A stretch of DNA of 64,000 bases, taken from contig DIUW01000055.1 in assembly GCA_002423125.1 (NCBI GenBank), positions 308 through 64,307 of the forward strand. Reading direction: 5' to 3'. This DNA comes from Legionellaceae bacterium UBA6148. GTDB taxonomy: Bacteria; Pseudomonadota; Gammaproteobacteria; Legionellales; Legionellaceae. This document shows positions 10,095-17,988 of this stretch, one piece after another. The translations under genes were made by a program, and so were the position numbers. Below the pieces are notes generated by a model, which was not told the origin of the DNA, did not search any database, and saw only the letters and a list, made by a program, of their open reading frames with translations. Within the stretch, counting starts at the first letter, position 1. Every line of letters starts with the position of its first letter.

Positions 10095-11813
10095 TCATCT
10101 AAATGGCTTAAGGTGGCTTGCCAGTTTTCTTTTTGATCGAGTAAAGCACCATGGTTGGTATTGCATAACTGCGTAATGCTGTAACGTCATTAATGCCAGC
10201 CCTATCATTTGATTGCGAGGCGACGACACAGCATCGAAAGCTTTTTTCTTTTTAGTGGTGCGTGTGGGTTTTACTGCCGAAAGCTTATCATCATCGTCTT
10301 TCACTACAGTTTGATCCGGCTTTAAACGTTCCTCTTTAAACCACCAGGCAGCATAGCGTTGACGCTCATGCTGACGTGAACTAGACAATACGGAAAATAC
10401 GCCTGAATCGTAATGATCTTTAAAATAAAAATCGAAATATTCAAAACTATATTGATGCAATAATTGAATTATTTTTGCCCATGTCTCAATGTCGCTTTGC
10501 GATGCTTCCAGCGGCTTGGTTTTAAAATCTTTAATTTGGTCACAAAAAATAAAACACAGTTGCTCTAAGTTATAAATAAATAACCGTTTATCAACGTGCT
10601 CTAAAGTATTTTGTAAGCTAAAAACAGCATCGGATAAAGTGCCTATGGGATTAAATAATAACAACGAGTGGCGTGGTGTAAGATCACTCTGCATCGCTTG
10701 ACTCGCATCTACGGCATGAGGGCTCCATTCACTGGAGGGTATCGATAAATGCTCTGGCATTATCGCCGGGATTGGCGTTTTTGGCTTAAGCGTTTCTGGC
10801 AAGGCTTTAAAATAATCTCGTGCTTTGTTCTGAATGGAAGCAAGTTCGTCGAGTAGCGCTTGTTTCTCTTCTTCTGTTAAGGTCTTTTCAAGCATCCTTC
10901 CCGTTGTGATCATGCGTGCTGTATGCTTGATGCCTCGACTGTAATGATCTTCAAAATAGTGAGGAAGCTTTTGAGTATCGATGAATTTTTTCAAGACATG
11001 CAATCGATAGTCTAATGTTAACTGATCATGTTGCACGTCACTGTCTAAAAACGTTCTCACCGCTTGCAGAACCGAATATTGCGCACAAGTACCACTTTTT
11101 TGTCCAGCTGTTGTCCATGGAAAATACGGGTTTGGATCAACCACCTGACCGTTTAAGTAAGCACTGAGGGGGAATATTTTTTGATAAAGGGATGGCGCAT
11201 TATTATACTGATAATCAAATGTATATCGAGGCAAAATAGTCGGTTCAATCAGCTTTTCTATCCAAGCTTGTAATTCCCCGGGTTGTTTAAGTTTTTCTGC
11301 ATCATCGAATCGAATGGCGTAAACAGGATTGAATTTTTCACGATAGGTTTCAACATCAAACTTTGATGCCTCACCGCAATCTATCTTTTTATGATACTGA
11401 GTGCCTTCACCTGTGTTATAAGCCAAAAATACCAAGCTGCCTGTTTTATCATAAAATAATCGATAAACTATTGCATGTCCTGCTGGCTCAGCATACCAAC
11501 CACCAGGGAAAAAAATATCTTTGGAAGAGGCGAGCTCACTCAAAATATGAGAGGCAATCGCTGTAATTTGATCTTTTTGGGCAGATTCCCCAGCTTGATC
11601 ACAAGTTGCGGCAATGCGTGCAAAACGCTGTAAATGCATTTTGATGCAATCGATTGTATCGCTTGAAATGATATGAGTCCGATTGGTCATCTGCAATGCA
11701 TCGAAATAATCAATCAACTCATGCGTAACACTTGCATAGTCCAATCCTTCTAAGGGACTCCCCTTTAGCTCACCATCCAAAAAGATCGCGGCAAATAATT
11801 TCATGGATTTCAA
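10095..11813 (-). CDS. Partner of giant ATPase, possible cysteine peptidase
   Basis: A protein of about 572 residues, of no family I can name with certainty, encoded directly upstream of the giant ATPase (13-nt gap, same strand), so the two are probably one operon. Two segments look like a catalytic core: GGWYAEPAGHAIVYRLFYD near residue 105 and QKSGTCAQYSVLQAVR near residue 240. A His in GHA and a Cys in SGTC would suit a papain-like or related cysteine peptidase; this is inference from motif shape. The region around residues 500-535 is Lys/Asp-rich and probably disordered. Start choice: AAAGGAG at 11820-11826 abuts the ATG at 11819 but lies 6 nt before the TTG at 11813, so TTG is favoured; ATG at 11804 is a third option. 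No signal peptide or transmembrane segment is seen. Confidence 0.6.
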   Translation of the reverse strand: MKSMKLFAAIFLDGELKGSPLEGLDYASVTHELIDYFDALQMTNRTHIISSDTIDCIKMHLQRFARIAATCDQAGESAQKDQITAIASHILSELASSKDIFFPGGWYAEPAGHAIVYRLFYDKTGSLVFLAYNTGEGTQYHKKIDCGEASKFDVETYREKFNPVYAIRFDDAEKLKQPGELQAWIEKLIEPTILPRYTFDYQYNNAPSLYQKIFPLSAYLNGQVVDPNPYFPWTTAGQKSGTCAQYSVLQAVRTFLDSDVQHDQLTLDYRLHVLKKFIDTQKLPHYFEDHYSRGIKHTARMITTGRMLEKTLTEEEKQALLDELASIQNKARDYFKALPETLKPKTPIPAIMPEHLSIPSSEWSPHAVDASQAMQSDLTPRHSLLLFNPIGTLSDAVFSLQNTLEHVDKRLFIYNLEQLCFIFCDQIKDFKTKPLEASQSDIETWAKIIQLLHQYSFEYFDFYFKDHYDSGVFSVLSSSRQHERQRYAAWWFKEERLKPDQTVVKDDDDKLSAVKPTRTTKKKKAFDAVSSPRNQMIGLALMTLQHYAVMQYQPWCFTRSKRKLASHLKPFR

Positions 11814-11826
11814 AGACATCTCCTTT

Positions 11827-12128
11827 GGGTGTGGGTTGTCAATGTAAATGGTCCAAATTTTTGAATTTCAGACAATAATGCAGGCTTTGTAAATTATTAT
11901 AGCACAGCATGATTATTATTTCCGGCCTATCCGGTTGTCGTATATACTTGATAATTTCGTCATTGCGAGGAACGAAGCAACCCAGTGTTAGGAGCACTGT
12001 TCTCTGGGTTGCTTCGTTCCTCGCAATGACATATGTGCGCTACGGTTCTCGAAAATCATTGATTTCTGACTGGTTCTAGGAGATTTTAAACAGGTTCTTA
12101 GGGGATGATTTCATCCATCCATAATTTT
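11827..12128. repeat. Gene-free stretch with palindrome family A, copy 1
   Basis: No gene is seen. The key structure is a perfect 27-bp inverted repeat at 11959-11985 and 12004-12030 (GTCATTGCGAGGAACGAAGC...), with an 18-nt loop. It is preceded by a leader at about 11923-11958 (CCTATCCGGTTGTCGTATAT...) that recurs before the copies at 53.3 and 57.0 kb. Such palindromes are dispersed in many intracellular proteobacteria; mobility or an RNA role is not shown here. This copy sits between the giant-ATPase operon and the decayed toxin-antitoxin locus. Confidence 0.75.
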
Positions 12129-12559
12129 TTAAGAAAGACTTGCCAAGGCGTTATCTACAACGAATTGATAAGCTTCGTTGAAATTCCAATGCAATTTCGA
12201 TGGCAATAGAACACTCATATCCATATGAAAGTCACGATGATCTTTTTTCAGATCAAGATTTTTCAGAAATTCTTCGCCTGTGATCTTGACGTCGTTATAA
12301 GTACAATACTTAGAGAAAATATCAAAAACTCGATTCAAATTAATTAAATTGCGATCTGCCACATACCATACATCAAACAAATCCCGTCCTTTACGACGTT
12401 GATAAAGATCGCGTAATTTAGTGGCCATCAGTTCATCTATTTCGTAAGTAATGATATCTGCAGTCCCTTTGAACCAAGCAGAAAATCCTGTTCTATCTGT
12501 TCAGTCATTTGCCATGGAACAGTTTTGCGCCAATTCTCAATAAAAACTTCTGGGATCAT
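12129..12559 (-). pseudogene. abiEii: AbiEii toxin remnant, core deleted
   Basis: This is the decayed toxin gene of an AbiE (type IV) toxin-antitoxin pair. The reading starts MIPEVFIENWRKTVPW, typical of the AbiEii N-terminus, then loses frame near 12480. It resumes in another frame as DELMATKLRDLYQRRKGRDL and runs to the C-terminus. The nucleotidyltransferase core, including the GG-T-x-L-x-K-type motif, is absent, so about 130-150 residues appear to be deleted between the two parts. AbiEii toxins are normally about 280-300 residues; only about 140 codons remain. The protein cannot be an active GTP-dependent nucleotidyltransferase. It lies just downstream of the antitoxin remnant, keeping the usual abiEi-abiEii order. 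Confidence 0.7.
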
Positions 12560-12601
12560 AAATCGCTCTCTATTTCTGAATTTTCAATAACTCTCCACTT
12601 T

Positions 12602-12919
12602 TTACACCTTGAATAGCCTATGAAATAAGCCTGCACTTAGAAGTGCGACATAATAATGAGCGCCCATATACTGCATAACCAAAGGAACCAATTCTTGTGG
12701 AGGGATAGAGCCATGCGGTTGATGTTCTGGCGGGACAATGACATATAAACCTCTCGCGGGTGAGATCAGATCCCCTGTTTTAAGTAACCTATGTAAGGCC
12801 ACTCTCGCATGACTATTTGAAACGTGAAATTGCTCAACGATATCCAGGGTGGTAAAGCAGCGCCTTCCATCTTTTCGAATATTTTTTATGTATGATTGCA
12901 AGTTCATAAGATCCACCAT
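12602..12919 (-). pseudogene. abiEi: AbiEi antitoxin remnant, truncated
   Basis: A 105-residue N-terminal fragment of an AbiEi-type antitoxin or transcriptional regulator. The winged-helix part (FTTLDIVEQFHVSNSHARVA, then LHRLLKTGDLISPARGLYVI) and the start of the next segment (YMGAHYYVALLSA) are intact. Full-length AbiEi proteins are roughly 180-270 residues. Here the frame ends in SAGLFHRLFKV, after which the C-terminal repressor/antitoxin domain is missing. The short protein could still be made and bind DNA, but with the toxin next to it deleted in its core the locus is best read as a decayed type IV system. Confidence 0.65.
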
Positions 12920-13032
12920 GCCCTTAAGGTTACCAAAAGTGTAACTATAAGGACGCGATAACTTGCGTTAGCTTACAAGTCAAGCCTGAGCAAGGATTAA
13001 AGGTATAAAATTGAATCGATATGAATCAAACG

Positions 13033-13815
13033 TCACAACATGCTGATCAACTGCTTCAGCGTATTCGCTAGAGCGGTTGTTACAATGGGTAAATTTTTGT
13101 TAAATTCTTCGTGGATGTTATCGCCCCTGACTTCATTTGTAATTCCCTTTAGAGCAATCATGGGCGTTTTTGTTAACATGCTGACCCAGGCTACGCCAGC
13201 AGCTTCCATATCAACAGCCGAGCAATGTTCTTTTAAAAACATGGTATAGTCGATTTCTTCCTCATCAAACGAGCCTTCTGAACAAACCACTCCAGATCGC
13301 AGCCCCAATTTTTCCTGAATGAGCGGAAGTGGCAGTGATTCATACCCTCCTCGGCCGTAATCGGAGTAGCCTTCCATAGGAATTCGTCTATCAGTAAAAT
13401 ATATTTTTTCGCTGATGTAGATATCTCGCAGCGCAGCACCATTTTCAATCACACTACCTGCCGTTCCGACACTGATTATTAAATCAGGATGAAAAAATTC
13501 AATCCCTAAATACGTACTGAGTGTAGCCGCTTCGGTTCCAATATTTTGTACCTTATGCACCGGATCCTCTCCGTTTATCATGAGCAATATAGACGTTCCG
13601 TTTTGATCACCGATGTAACCATGCATTGGCAAATTTGAAAAGGAATGATTGAGTGGTTGTAAATGCAGCGTTTCAATAATAGGCTGTGCCTCAGTATCCA
13701 TAGCGACAACCAGGAGTATTTTCTGAAAAGGACGATGGGATGTAGCAGTAGAATAACTTACGCTTAATGATGAAAAGAAAAGTACAGTAGCCTGTAACAA
13801 AAAAAATATTCGCAT
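13033..13815 (-). CDS. Exported MTA/SAH nucleosidase-like protein
   Basis: A 260-residue member of the PNP/UDP phosphorylase superfamily, closest in motif to 5'-methylthioadenosine/S-adenosylhomocysteine nucleosidases. The nucleosidase fold begins at about residue 33 (ILLVVAMDTEAQPI). A phosphate/ribose-site segment ISVGTAGSV lies near residue 125, and the purine/ribose-binding loop AVDMEAAGVAWV near residue 205. The catalytic Asp in GITNEV-type context is not certain: the loop reads KGITNEVRGD rather than K-x-x-S/T-D. Residues 1-25 form a Sec signal peptide (FFLLQATVLFFSSLSVSYST), unusual because bacterial MTAN is cytosolic. A periplasmic or secreted enzyme could salvage extracellular nucleosides or act on host metabolites; this is inference. 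It is monocistronic on the minus strand. Confidence 0.75.
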   Translation of the reverse strand: MRIFFLLQATVLFFSSLSVSYSTATSHRPFQKILLVVAMDTEAQPIIETLHLQPLNHSFSNLPMHGYIGDQNGTSILLMINGEDPVHKVQNIGTEAATLSTYLGIEFFHPDLIISVGTAGSVIENGAALRDIYISEKIYFTDRRIPMEGYSDYGRGGYESLPLPLIQEKLGLRSGVVCSEGSFDEEEIDYTMFLKEHCSAVDMEAAGVAWVSMLTKTPMIALKGITNEVRGDNIHEEFNKNLPIVTTALANTLKQLISML

Positions 13816-13941
13816 AGCAACACTCAGTATAATAGAAACGGGTGTCTATTATATACGGGAATAGAGGTTCTGTCGTCATTTATTGACATAAATGATTTAT
13901 TTATTTACAATATCTTATTGAATTTTAATTTAGAGGATAAT

Positions 13942-14079
13942 ATGAGTCATTTCCAGAGGGAGTGAGCGATGTGCTGCAATCTGAACTTGAAGCCCCATCG
14001 TTATAACCTCGCCGCAATTGGAAACATCAATATTGAACACACGATTAAACCTAGAAAAAGTCGATTTACATTGCCATAG
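13942..14079 (+). other. Two possible leader ORFs before PHP gene
   Basis: A seven-codon ORF (ATG at 13942, MSHFQRE) has AGAGGA just upstream. A second ORF of 36 codons (ATG at 13969, MCCNLNLKPHRYN...) has GAGGG upstream and ends with TAG at 14079, inside the PHP gene in another frame. Both have better ribosome sites than the PHP gene itself. They may be regulatory leader peptides or chance; no clear attenuator hairpin with a U tract follows. Confidence 0.25.
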
Positions 14080-14887
14080 TTTTTTTTCTGATGGAGAGTT
14101 GAGTCCTGAAGCGCTCATTGAGAAGGCAATAGATGCTCGCATTAGATTATTGGCATTGACTGACCACGATACCATTGAGGGGATTGCTCGCTTACGTGAA
14201 GCGGCGAAAACTCATGGAATAACCGTTATTGATGGAGTGGAGTTAAGTGTTCGATGGAAAATGCATGACATTCATATTCTTGGTTTAAACCTTGATAGTC
14301 GCCATTCGAGTTTAACTGCGTTGTTAATAAAACAAAACGAGCAGCGATCGGCACGAGCGAAACAGATGTCTAATGCGTTGGAAACCATAGGTGTTCAGCG
14401 GGCATATCAAAAAGCCTGTGAAATTGCTGGTCACGAACGAGTCGGTCGGCCGCATCTGGCCCAAGTGTTAATCAATGAAGGTCTCGTGAAGGATATGCAA
14501 ACCGCGTTTGATCGCTATTTGAAGCGCGGTCGTCTGGCGTATGTGCCGACCTCTTGGATTAGTGTAGAGGAATCAGTGACAGGAATTTTACAGTCTGGTG
14601 GTATGGCTGTGATTGCTCATCCGATGAAGTACAAATTGACACGATCCAAACTGCATGCCTTAATAACTGATTTTAAAATGGCAGATGGGCGTGGGCTTGA
14701 AGTCGTTTCAGGCGATATGAATGCCTCACAGATTGGAGAACTGGCGGGATTATGTGAGCGCTTTGAATTATTGGCGTCGTCTGGATCGGATTATCATAGT
14801 GATCGTCATTCGCGCGTCAAGCTTGGCCAGCAGAGTCCATTACCGCTAAACTGTAAACCAATCTGGGAACAATGGATTAGTATTTAG
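14018..14887 (+). CDS. rnm: PHP-domain nuclease, RNase AM (YciV/TrpH) family
   Basis: A cytosolic metal-dependent phosphoesterase of about 289 residues. In E. coli this family is a 5'-3' exonuclease (RNase AM) that trims rRNA 5' ends and degrades 3',5'-bisphosphonucleotides. The PHP metal ligands are plain: DLHCHSFFSDG near residue 16, LTDHDT near 48, GVELS near 75, VIAHPMKY near 205 and GSDYHSDRH near 265. Length matches the family. The start is unclear: TTG 14018 is the most upstream in-frame start after a stop and has no ribosome site, while TTG 14033 has GGAAA 8 nt upstream and gives an N-terminus like that of E. coli. It is followed by yciO; yciV and yciO are also neighbours in E. coli near trp. 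Confidence 0.85.
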   Translation: METSILNTRLNLEKVDLHCHSFFSDGELSPEALIEKAIDARIRLLALTDHDTIEGIARLREAAKTHGITVIDGVELSVRWKMHDIHILGLNLDSRHSSLTALLIKQNEQRSARAKQMSNALETIGVQRAYQKACEIAGHERVGRPHLAQVLINEGLVKDMQTAFDRYLKRGRLAYVPTSWISVEESVTGILQSGGMAVIAHPMKYKLTRSKLHALITDFKMADGRGLEVVSGDMNASQIGELAGLCERFELLASSGSDYHSDRHSRVKLGQQSPLPLNCKPIWEQWISI

Positions 14888-14989
14888 CTTTTAATAAAAC
14901 CGTATTCACTACCAATCAGCCTAATTTCGATTCCGATTCCGGTTTCGGTTTTTGAGGTGTATACTTAGCAAAAAAAAAAGGAATTCAAT

Positions 14990-15616
14990 ATGGGTCAATT
15001 GTTTGCTATTCATCCTGATAATCCACAAGCGCGATTGTTGCGTAAAGCCGTTACTTGTATTCAGGAAGGGGGGGTGATTGCATATCCCACTGATTCAGGC
15101 TATGCCTTGGGGTGTCGGCTAGGAGATAAGTCCGCACTCGACCGAATGAGGTTATTACGCCAACTTGATAAAAATCATAACATGACGCTTGTTTGTCGAG
15201 ATTTATCTGATTTAGGGACTTACGCGCAGGTTACGAAGCCTATTTTTCGTTTACTGAAAGCATTTACTCCGGGACCCTATACGTTTATTTTGAATGCGAC
15301 CAATGAAGTGCCGCGACTCATGTTACATCCTAAACGAAGAACACTAGGTTTACGTGTTCCAGAGAATAATATTACCTTGTCATTGCTTGAATGTCTGGAA
15401 GCGCCTCTTGTGAGTACGACGTTAATTTTACCGCAATCAAAAATTCCCTTAAGTGAACCTGATGCAATAAAAGATTTATTAGGTCAGCAAATTGATTTGA
15501 TTATTGATGGGGGAAATTGTGGATATGAGCCGACTACTATTGTCGATCTAACCGGAGATGTTCCGGTAGTGTTAAGGGAAGGTAAAGGTGATCCTGAACC
15601 TTTTAGATCATCTTAG
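14990..15616 (+). CDS. yciO: YciO, Sua5/YrdC/YciO-family protein
   Basis: A 208-residue protein with a single YrdC-like domain over its whole length. Members bind nucleotide and RNA; Sua5/TsaC make threonylcarbamoyl-AMP for tRNA t6A, whereas the exact role of YciO is less certain. Visible signatures are the N-terminal GGVIAYPTDSGYALGCRLGD and the central FTPGPYTFIL and LGLRVPEN, followed by IIDGG near residue 178. The KRTLGLR-type motif reads KRRTLGLRVP here. It lacks the C-terminal Sua5 domain. The start ATG has AAAGGAATTCAAT upstream, a good ribosome site. It follows the PHP nuclease gene with a 100-bp gap, so it may have its own promoter. Confidence 0.85.
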   Translation: MGQLFAIHPDNPQARLLRKAVTCIQEGGVIAYPTDSGYALGCRLGDKSALDRMRLLRQLDKNHNMTLVCRDLSDLGTYAQVTKPIFRLLKAFTPGPYTFILNATNEVPRLMLHPKRRTLGLRVPENNITLSLLECLEAPLVSTTLILPQSKIPLSEPDAIKDLLGQQIDLIIDGGNCGYEPTTIVDLTGDVPVVLREGKGDPEPFRSS

Positions 15617-15646
15617 ATTCCACTGCTTTTTCTAGGATAATGTTAA

Positions 15647-15877
15647 TCGATTGGAGTCTGGACAACGCTGCATGCAAAAAGACGCATGCAGCGTTGTCCA
15701 AATAAATGAGCTCCTAATTAATTAGGGGTTTGAGTTTTCTAGATGATTATCTCAAAACCCTAATTAATTCTTAAGTTATCTTGATAGGATAGAAGGTGTT
15801 GTGATGTATTGAAGGGCTAACGTTATTTGGACAAGAATGCATGCGTCTTTTTGCATGTATTCTTGTCCAGACTCCAA
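15647..15877. repeat. Compound palindromic element, family B (MITE-like)
   Basis: About 230 bp between yciO and trpS made of nested palindromes. Its ends are 15-bp inverted repeats (TTGGAGTCTGGACAA at 15651-15665 and its complement at 15863-15877). Each end forms its own hairpin: 15659-15700 with a perfect 17-bp stem and loop AAAAAGAC, and 15828-15869 with nearly the same stem and loop GTCTTTTT. The centre holds an AT-rich inverted repeat (TTAATTAGGGGTTTGAG against CTCAAAACCCTAATTAA). A single-hairpin relative follows lpdA at 31.34 kb. It has the shape of a non-autonomous mobile element; no transposase is present. Confidence 0.75.
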
Positions 15878-15892
15878 TAATCGAGGATTCTA

Positions 15893-17107
15893 ATGTCAGA
15901 TTTGTTAACTGTTAATAAACGTATTGTTTCAGGGATGCGGGCGAGTGGAGTGCTTCACCTTGGGCACTACGAAGGTGTGATTAAAAACTGGGTCAAGTTG
16001 CAGCATCAATACGATTGTTATTTTTTTGCAGCCGATTTGCATGGACTCACCACACATTACGATGAACCTGGAAAAATTGAAAAACATCTTTGGTCAATGA
16101 TCGTTGATTGGTTAGCTTGTGGTGTGAATCCTGGGTTAGCCCGAATTTTCATTCAATCATGGGTTCCCGAGCACTCGGAACTTCATTTATTACTATCGAT
16201 GATTACCCCACTGGGTTGGCTTGAGCGGGTTCCTACTTATAAAGATCAGCAAGAAAAAATAAGCGGCAAGGACTTATCGACCTATGGCTTTTTAGGCTAT
16301 CCCTTATTACAAAGTGCTGATGTTTTATTGTACGGCGCGAGTTATGTTCCGGTTGGTGAAGATCAAGTGTCTCATATTGAACTGATTCGCGAAGTCGCTC
16401 GACGATTTAATCATCTTTATGGTCGCGAAGTTAATTTTGAAGCATTAGTCGCTGATGCGATTAAAAAAATGGGCAAGAAAAATGGCAAATTATATAGCCA
16501 GTTACGTACCTCGTTTCAGCAAGATGGATGTCATGACGCATTAAACACAGCACGCGCATTGATTGTGGGGCAACCGAATCTTTCGCATGGTGAAAAAGAA
16601 CGATTGTCAGGATACTTGGATGGCTCTGGTCGTGTGATATTGACGGAGCCACAGGCCATGCTGACTGAGCACACGAAGCTTCCTGGACTCGATGGACGTA
16701 AAATGTCGAAGTCATATGGTAATTCGATTTATTTGCGTGAAACACCGGAAAGTGTTGAGAAAAAAATATTAACCATGCCAACGGATCCTGCACGTGTTAA
16801 ACGTACGGATCCGGGCGAGCCTGATAAATGTCCTGTTTGGCAATTTCATAAAGTGTATTCAGACAATGCCGTTCAACAATGGGCGCAAACAGGGTGTCGA
16901 TCTGCTGGAATAGGTTGTGTTGATTGTAAACGTCCTATTATTGATGCGATTAATCAGGAATTAAAACCGATTCAATCTTCCATTAAAGACTATGAAGAGG
17001 ACATGGGGCTGGTGAAACGTATCGTTGTTGAAGGGAGTGAGCGAGCGCGAGTCGAGGCCAGTAAGACTTTAAACGATGTTCGTGAAGTGATGGGCTTGGA
17101 TTATTGA
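15893..17107 (+). CDS. trpS: Tryptophan--tRNA ligase
   Basis: Class I aminoacyl-tRNA synthetase that charges tRNA-Trp with tryptophan using ATP. The HIGH-type signature reads GVLHLGHYEG near residue 20 and the KMSKS loop is intact in LDGRKMSKSYGN near residue 270. At 404 residues it is longer than the E. coli enzyme (334); the extra length lies in the C-terminal half, which carries a Cys pair (RSAGIGCVDCKRPIIDAINQ), a longer form seen in several gammaproteobacterial lineages. The start ATG has GAGGA 6-7 nt upstream. It heads an apparent operon with scpA, whose ATG overlaps the trpS stop by one base, then scpB, rluB and perhaps rlmD and relA. Confidence 0.95.
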   Translation: MSDLLTVNKRIVSGMRASGVLHLGHYEGVIKNWVKLQHQYDCYFFAADLHGLTTHYDEPGKIEKHLWSMIVDWLACGVNPGLARIFIQSWVPEHSELHLLLSMITPLGWLERVPTYKDQQEKISGKDLSTYGFLGYPLLQSADVLLYGASYVPVGEDQVSHIELIREVARRFNHLYGREVNFEALVADAIKKMGKKNGKLYSQLRTSFQQDGCHDALNTARALIVGQPNLSHGEKERLSGYLDGSGRVILTEPQAMLTEHTKLPGLDGRKMSKSYGNSIYLRETPESVEKKILTMPTDPARVKRTDPGEPDKCPVWQFHKVYSDNAVQQWAQTGCRSAGIGCVDCKRPIIDAINQELKPIQSSIKDYEEDMGLVKRIVVEGSERARVEASKTLNDVREVMGLDY

Positions 17108-17988
17108 TGCTTGCATCTGAAGACACGTTGAATCAGCCGCTACCGATTATTGCAACGATCGATGGGGAGCCCTATACAGAATCTCCCCAAGATCTGTTTA
17201 TACCACCCGATGCATTGGAAGTCTTGCTTGACTCATTTACGGGTCCTTTGGACTTGTTGTTGTACCTGATTCGTCGTCAAAATATCGATATCATGGACAT
17301 ACCCATCTTGAAAATTACTCGCCAATACATGGAGTATATTGATTTGATGGAGCAGCACCGCCTGGAGTTGGCTGCAGATTATCTGGTGATGGCCGCGGTG
17401 CTTGCAGAAATAAAATCACGGTTACTATTGCCCCTAACGCCAACGCAGCAAGAAGGGGTTGAAGACGATCCGCGTATGGCTTTAGTTCGTCGTTTACAAG
17501 TGTATGAGCAATATAAACAGGCTGCGACCATGATCGATTCATTGACGCGATCTGAGCGTGACGTGTTTCCAATTCACATCACTGCCGCATCATTGAATAT
17601 CATAAAGCCCCAACCTGATGTTGATTTATTCGTATTAATTGATGCCATGCGATCGTTATTAATCGACCGTGGTCTTAGCGTGAGTCATGCCATTCAACGC
17701 GAACTGTTATCGGTTCGAGACAGGATGGTTCAGTTGCTTCAACGGATTCATGCGGAAAATTATCTTGAGTTTACGCATTTATATTGCCGCGAAGAAGGGC
17801 GGATGGGATTGGTTGTGTCGTTATTGGCGATTCTTGAATTGGCGAAGCAGTCATTGCTTATCGTTACTCAAGCGAGCGCTTATTCGCCAATCTATTTAAG
17901 CCTAGAAAAAGCAGCTGAATCGACTACGAGCAACGCTCACCACGATTCAATTGCTTTTTCTAGGCTAAAGGCAAACCTCGATGGATAA
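17107..17988 (+). CDS. scpA: Segregation and condensation protein A
   Basis: ScpA is the kleisin subunit that bridges SMC heads in the SMC-ScpAB complex for chromosome compaction and segregation. The N-terminal signature FTGPLDLLLYLIRRQNIDI and MDIPILKITRQYMEYI is near residues 40-75, followed by ADYLVMAAVLAEIKSRLLL. The C-terminal winged helix ends before the Ser/Ala-rich tail. It is about 293 residues, slightly longer than the typical 250-270 because of an extra N-terminal stretch of about 35 residues. The start ATG overlaps the trpS stop as TGATG, implying translational coupling. It overlaps scpB by 8 nt. Confidence 0.92.
   Translation: MLASEDTLNQPLPIIATIDGEPYTESPQDLFIPPDALEVLLDSFTGPLDLLLYLIRRQNIDIMDIPILKITRQYMEYIDLMEQHRLELAADYLVMAAVLAEIKSRLLLPLTPTQQEGVEDDPRMALVRRLQVYEQYKQAATMIDSLTRSERDVFPIHITAASLNIIKPQPDVDLFVLIDAMRSLLIDRGLSVSHAIQRELLSVRDRMVQLLQRIHAENYLEFTHLYCREEGRMGLVVSLLAILELAKQSLLIVTQASAYSPIYLSLEKAAESTTSNAHHDSIAFSRLKANLDG

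Noticed and set aside
15651..15877. Possible riboswitch or trp attenuator upstream of trpS
   Set aside because: No Trp-rich leader peptide or T-box pattern is seen, and a related hairpin follows lpdA, so a dispersed element is more likely.
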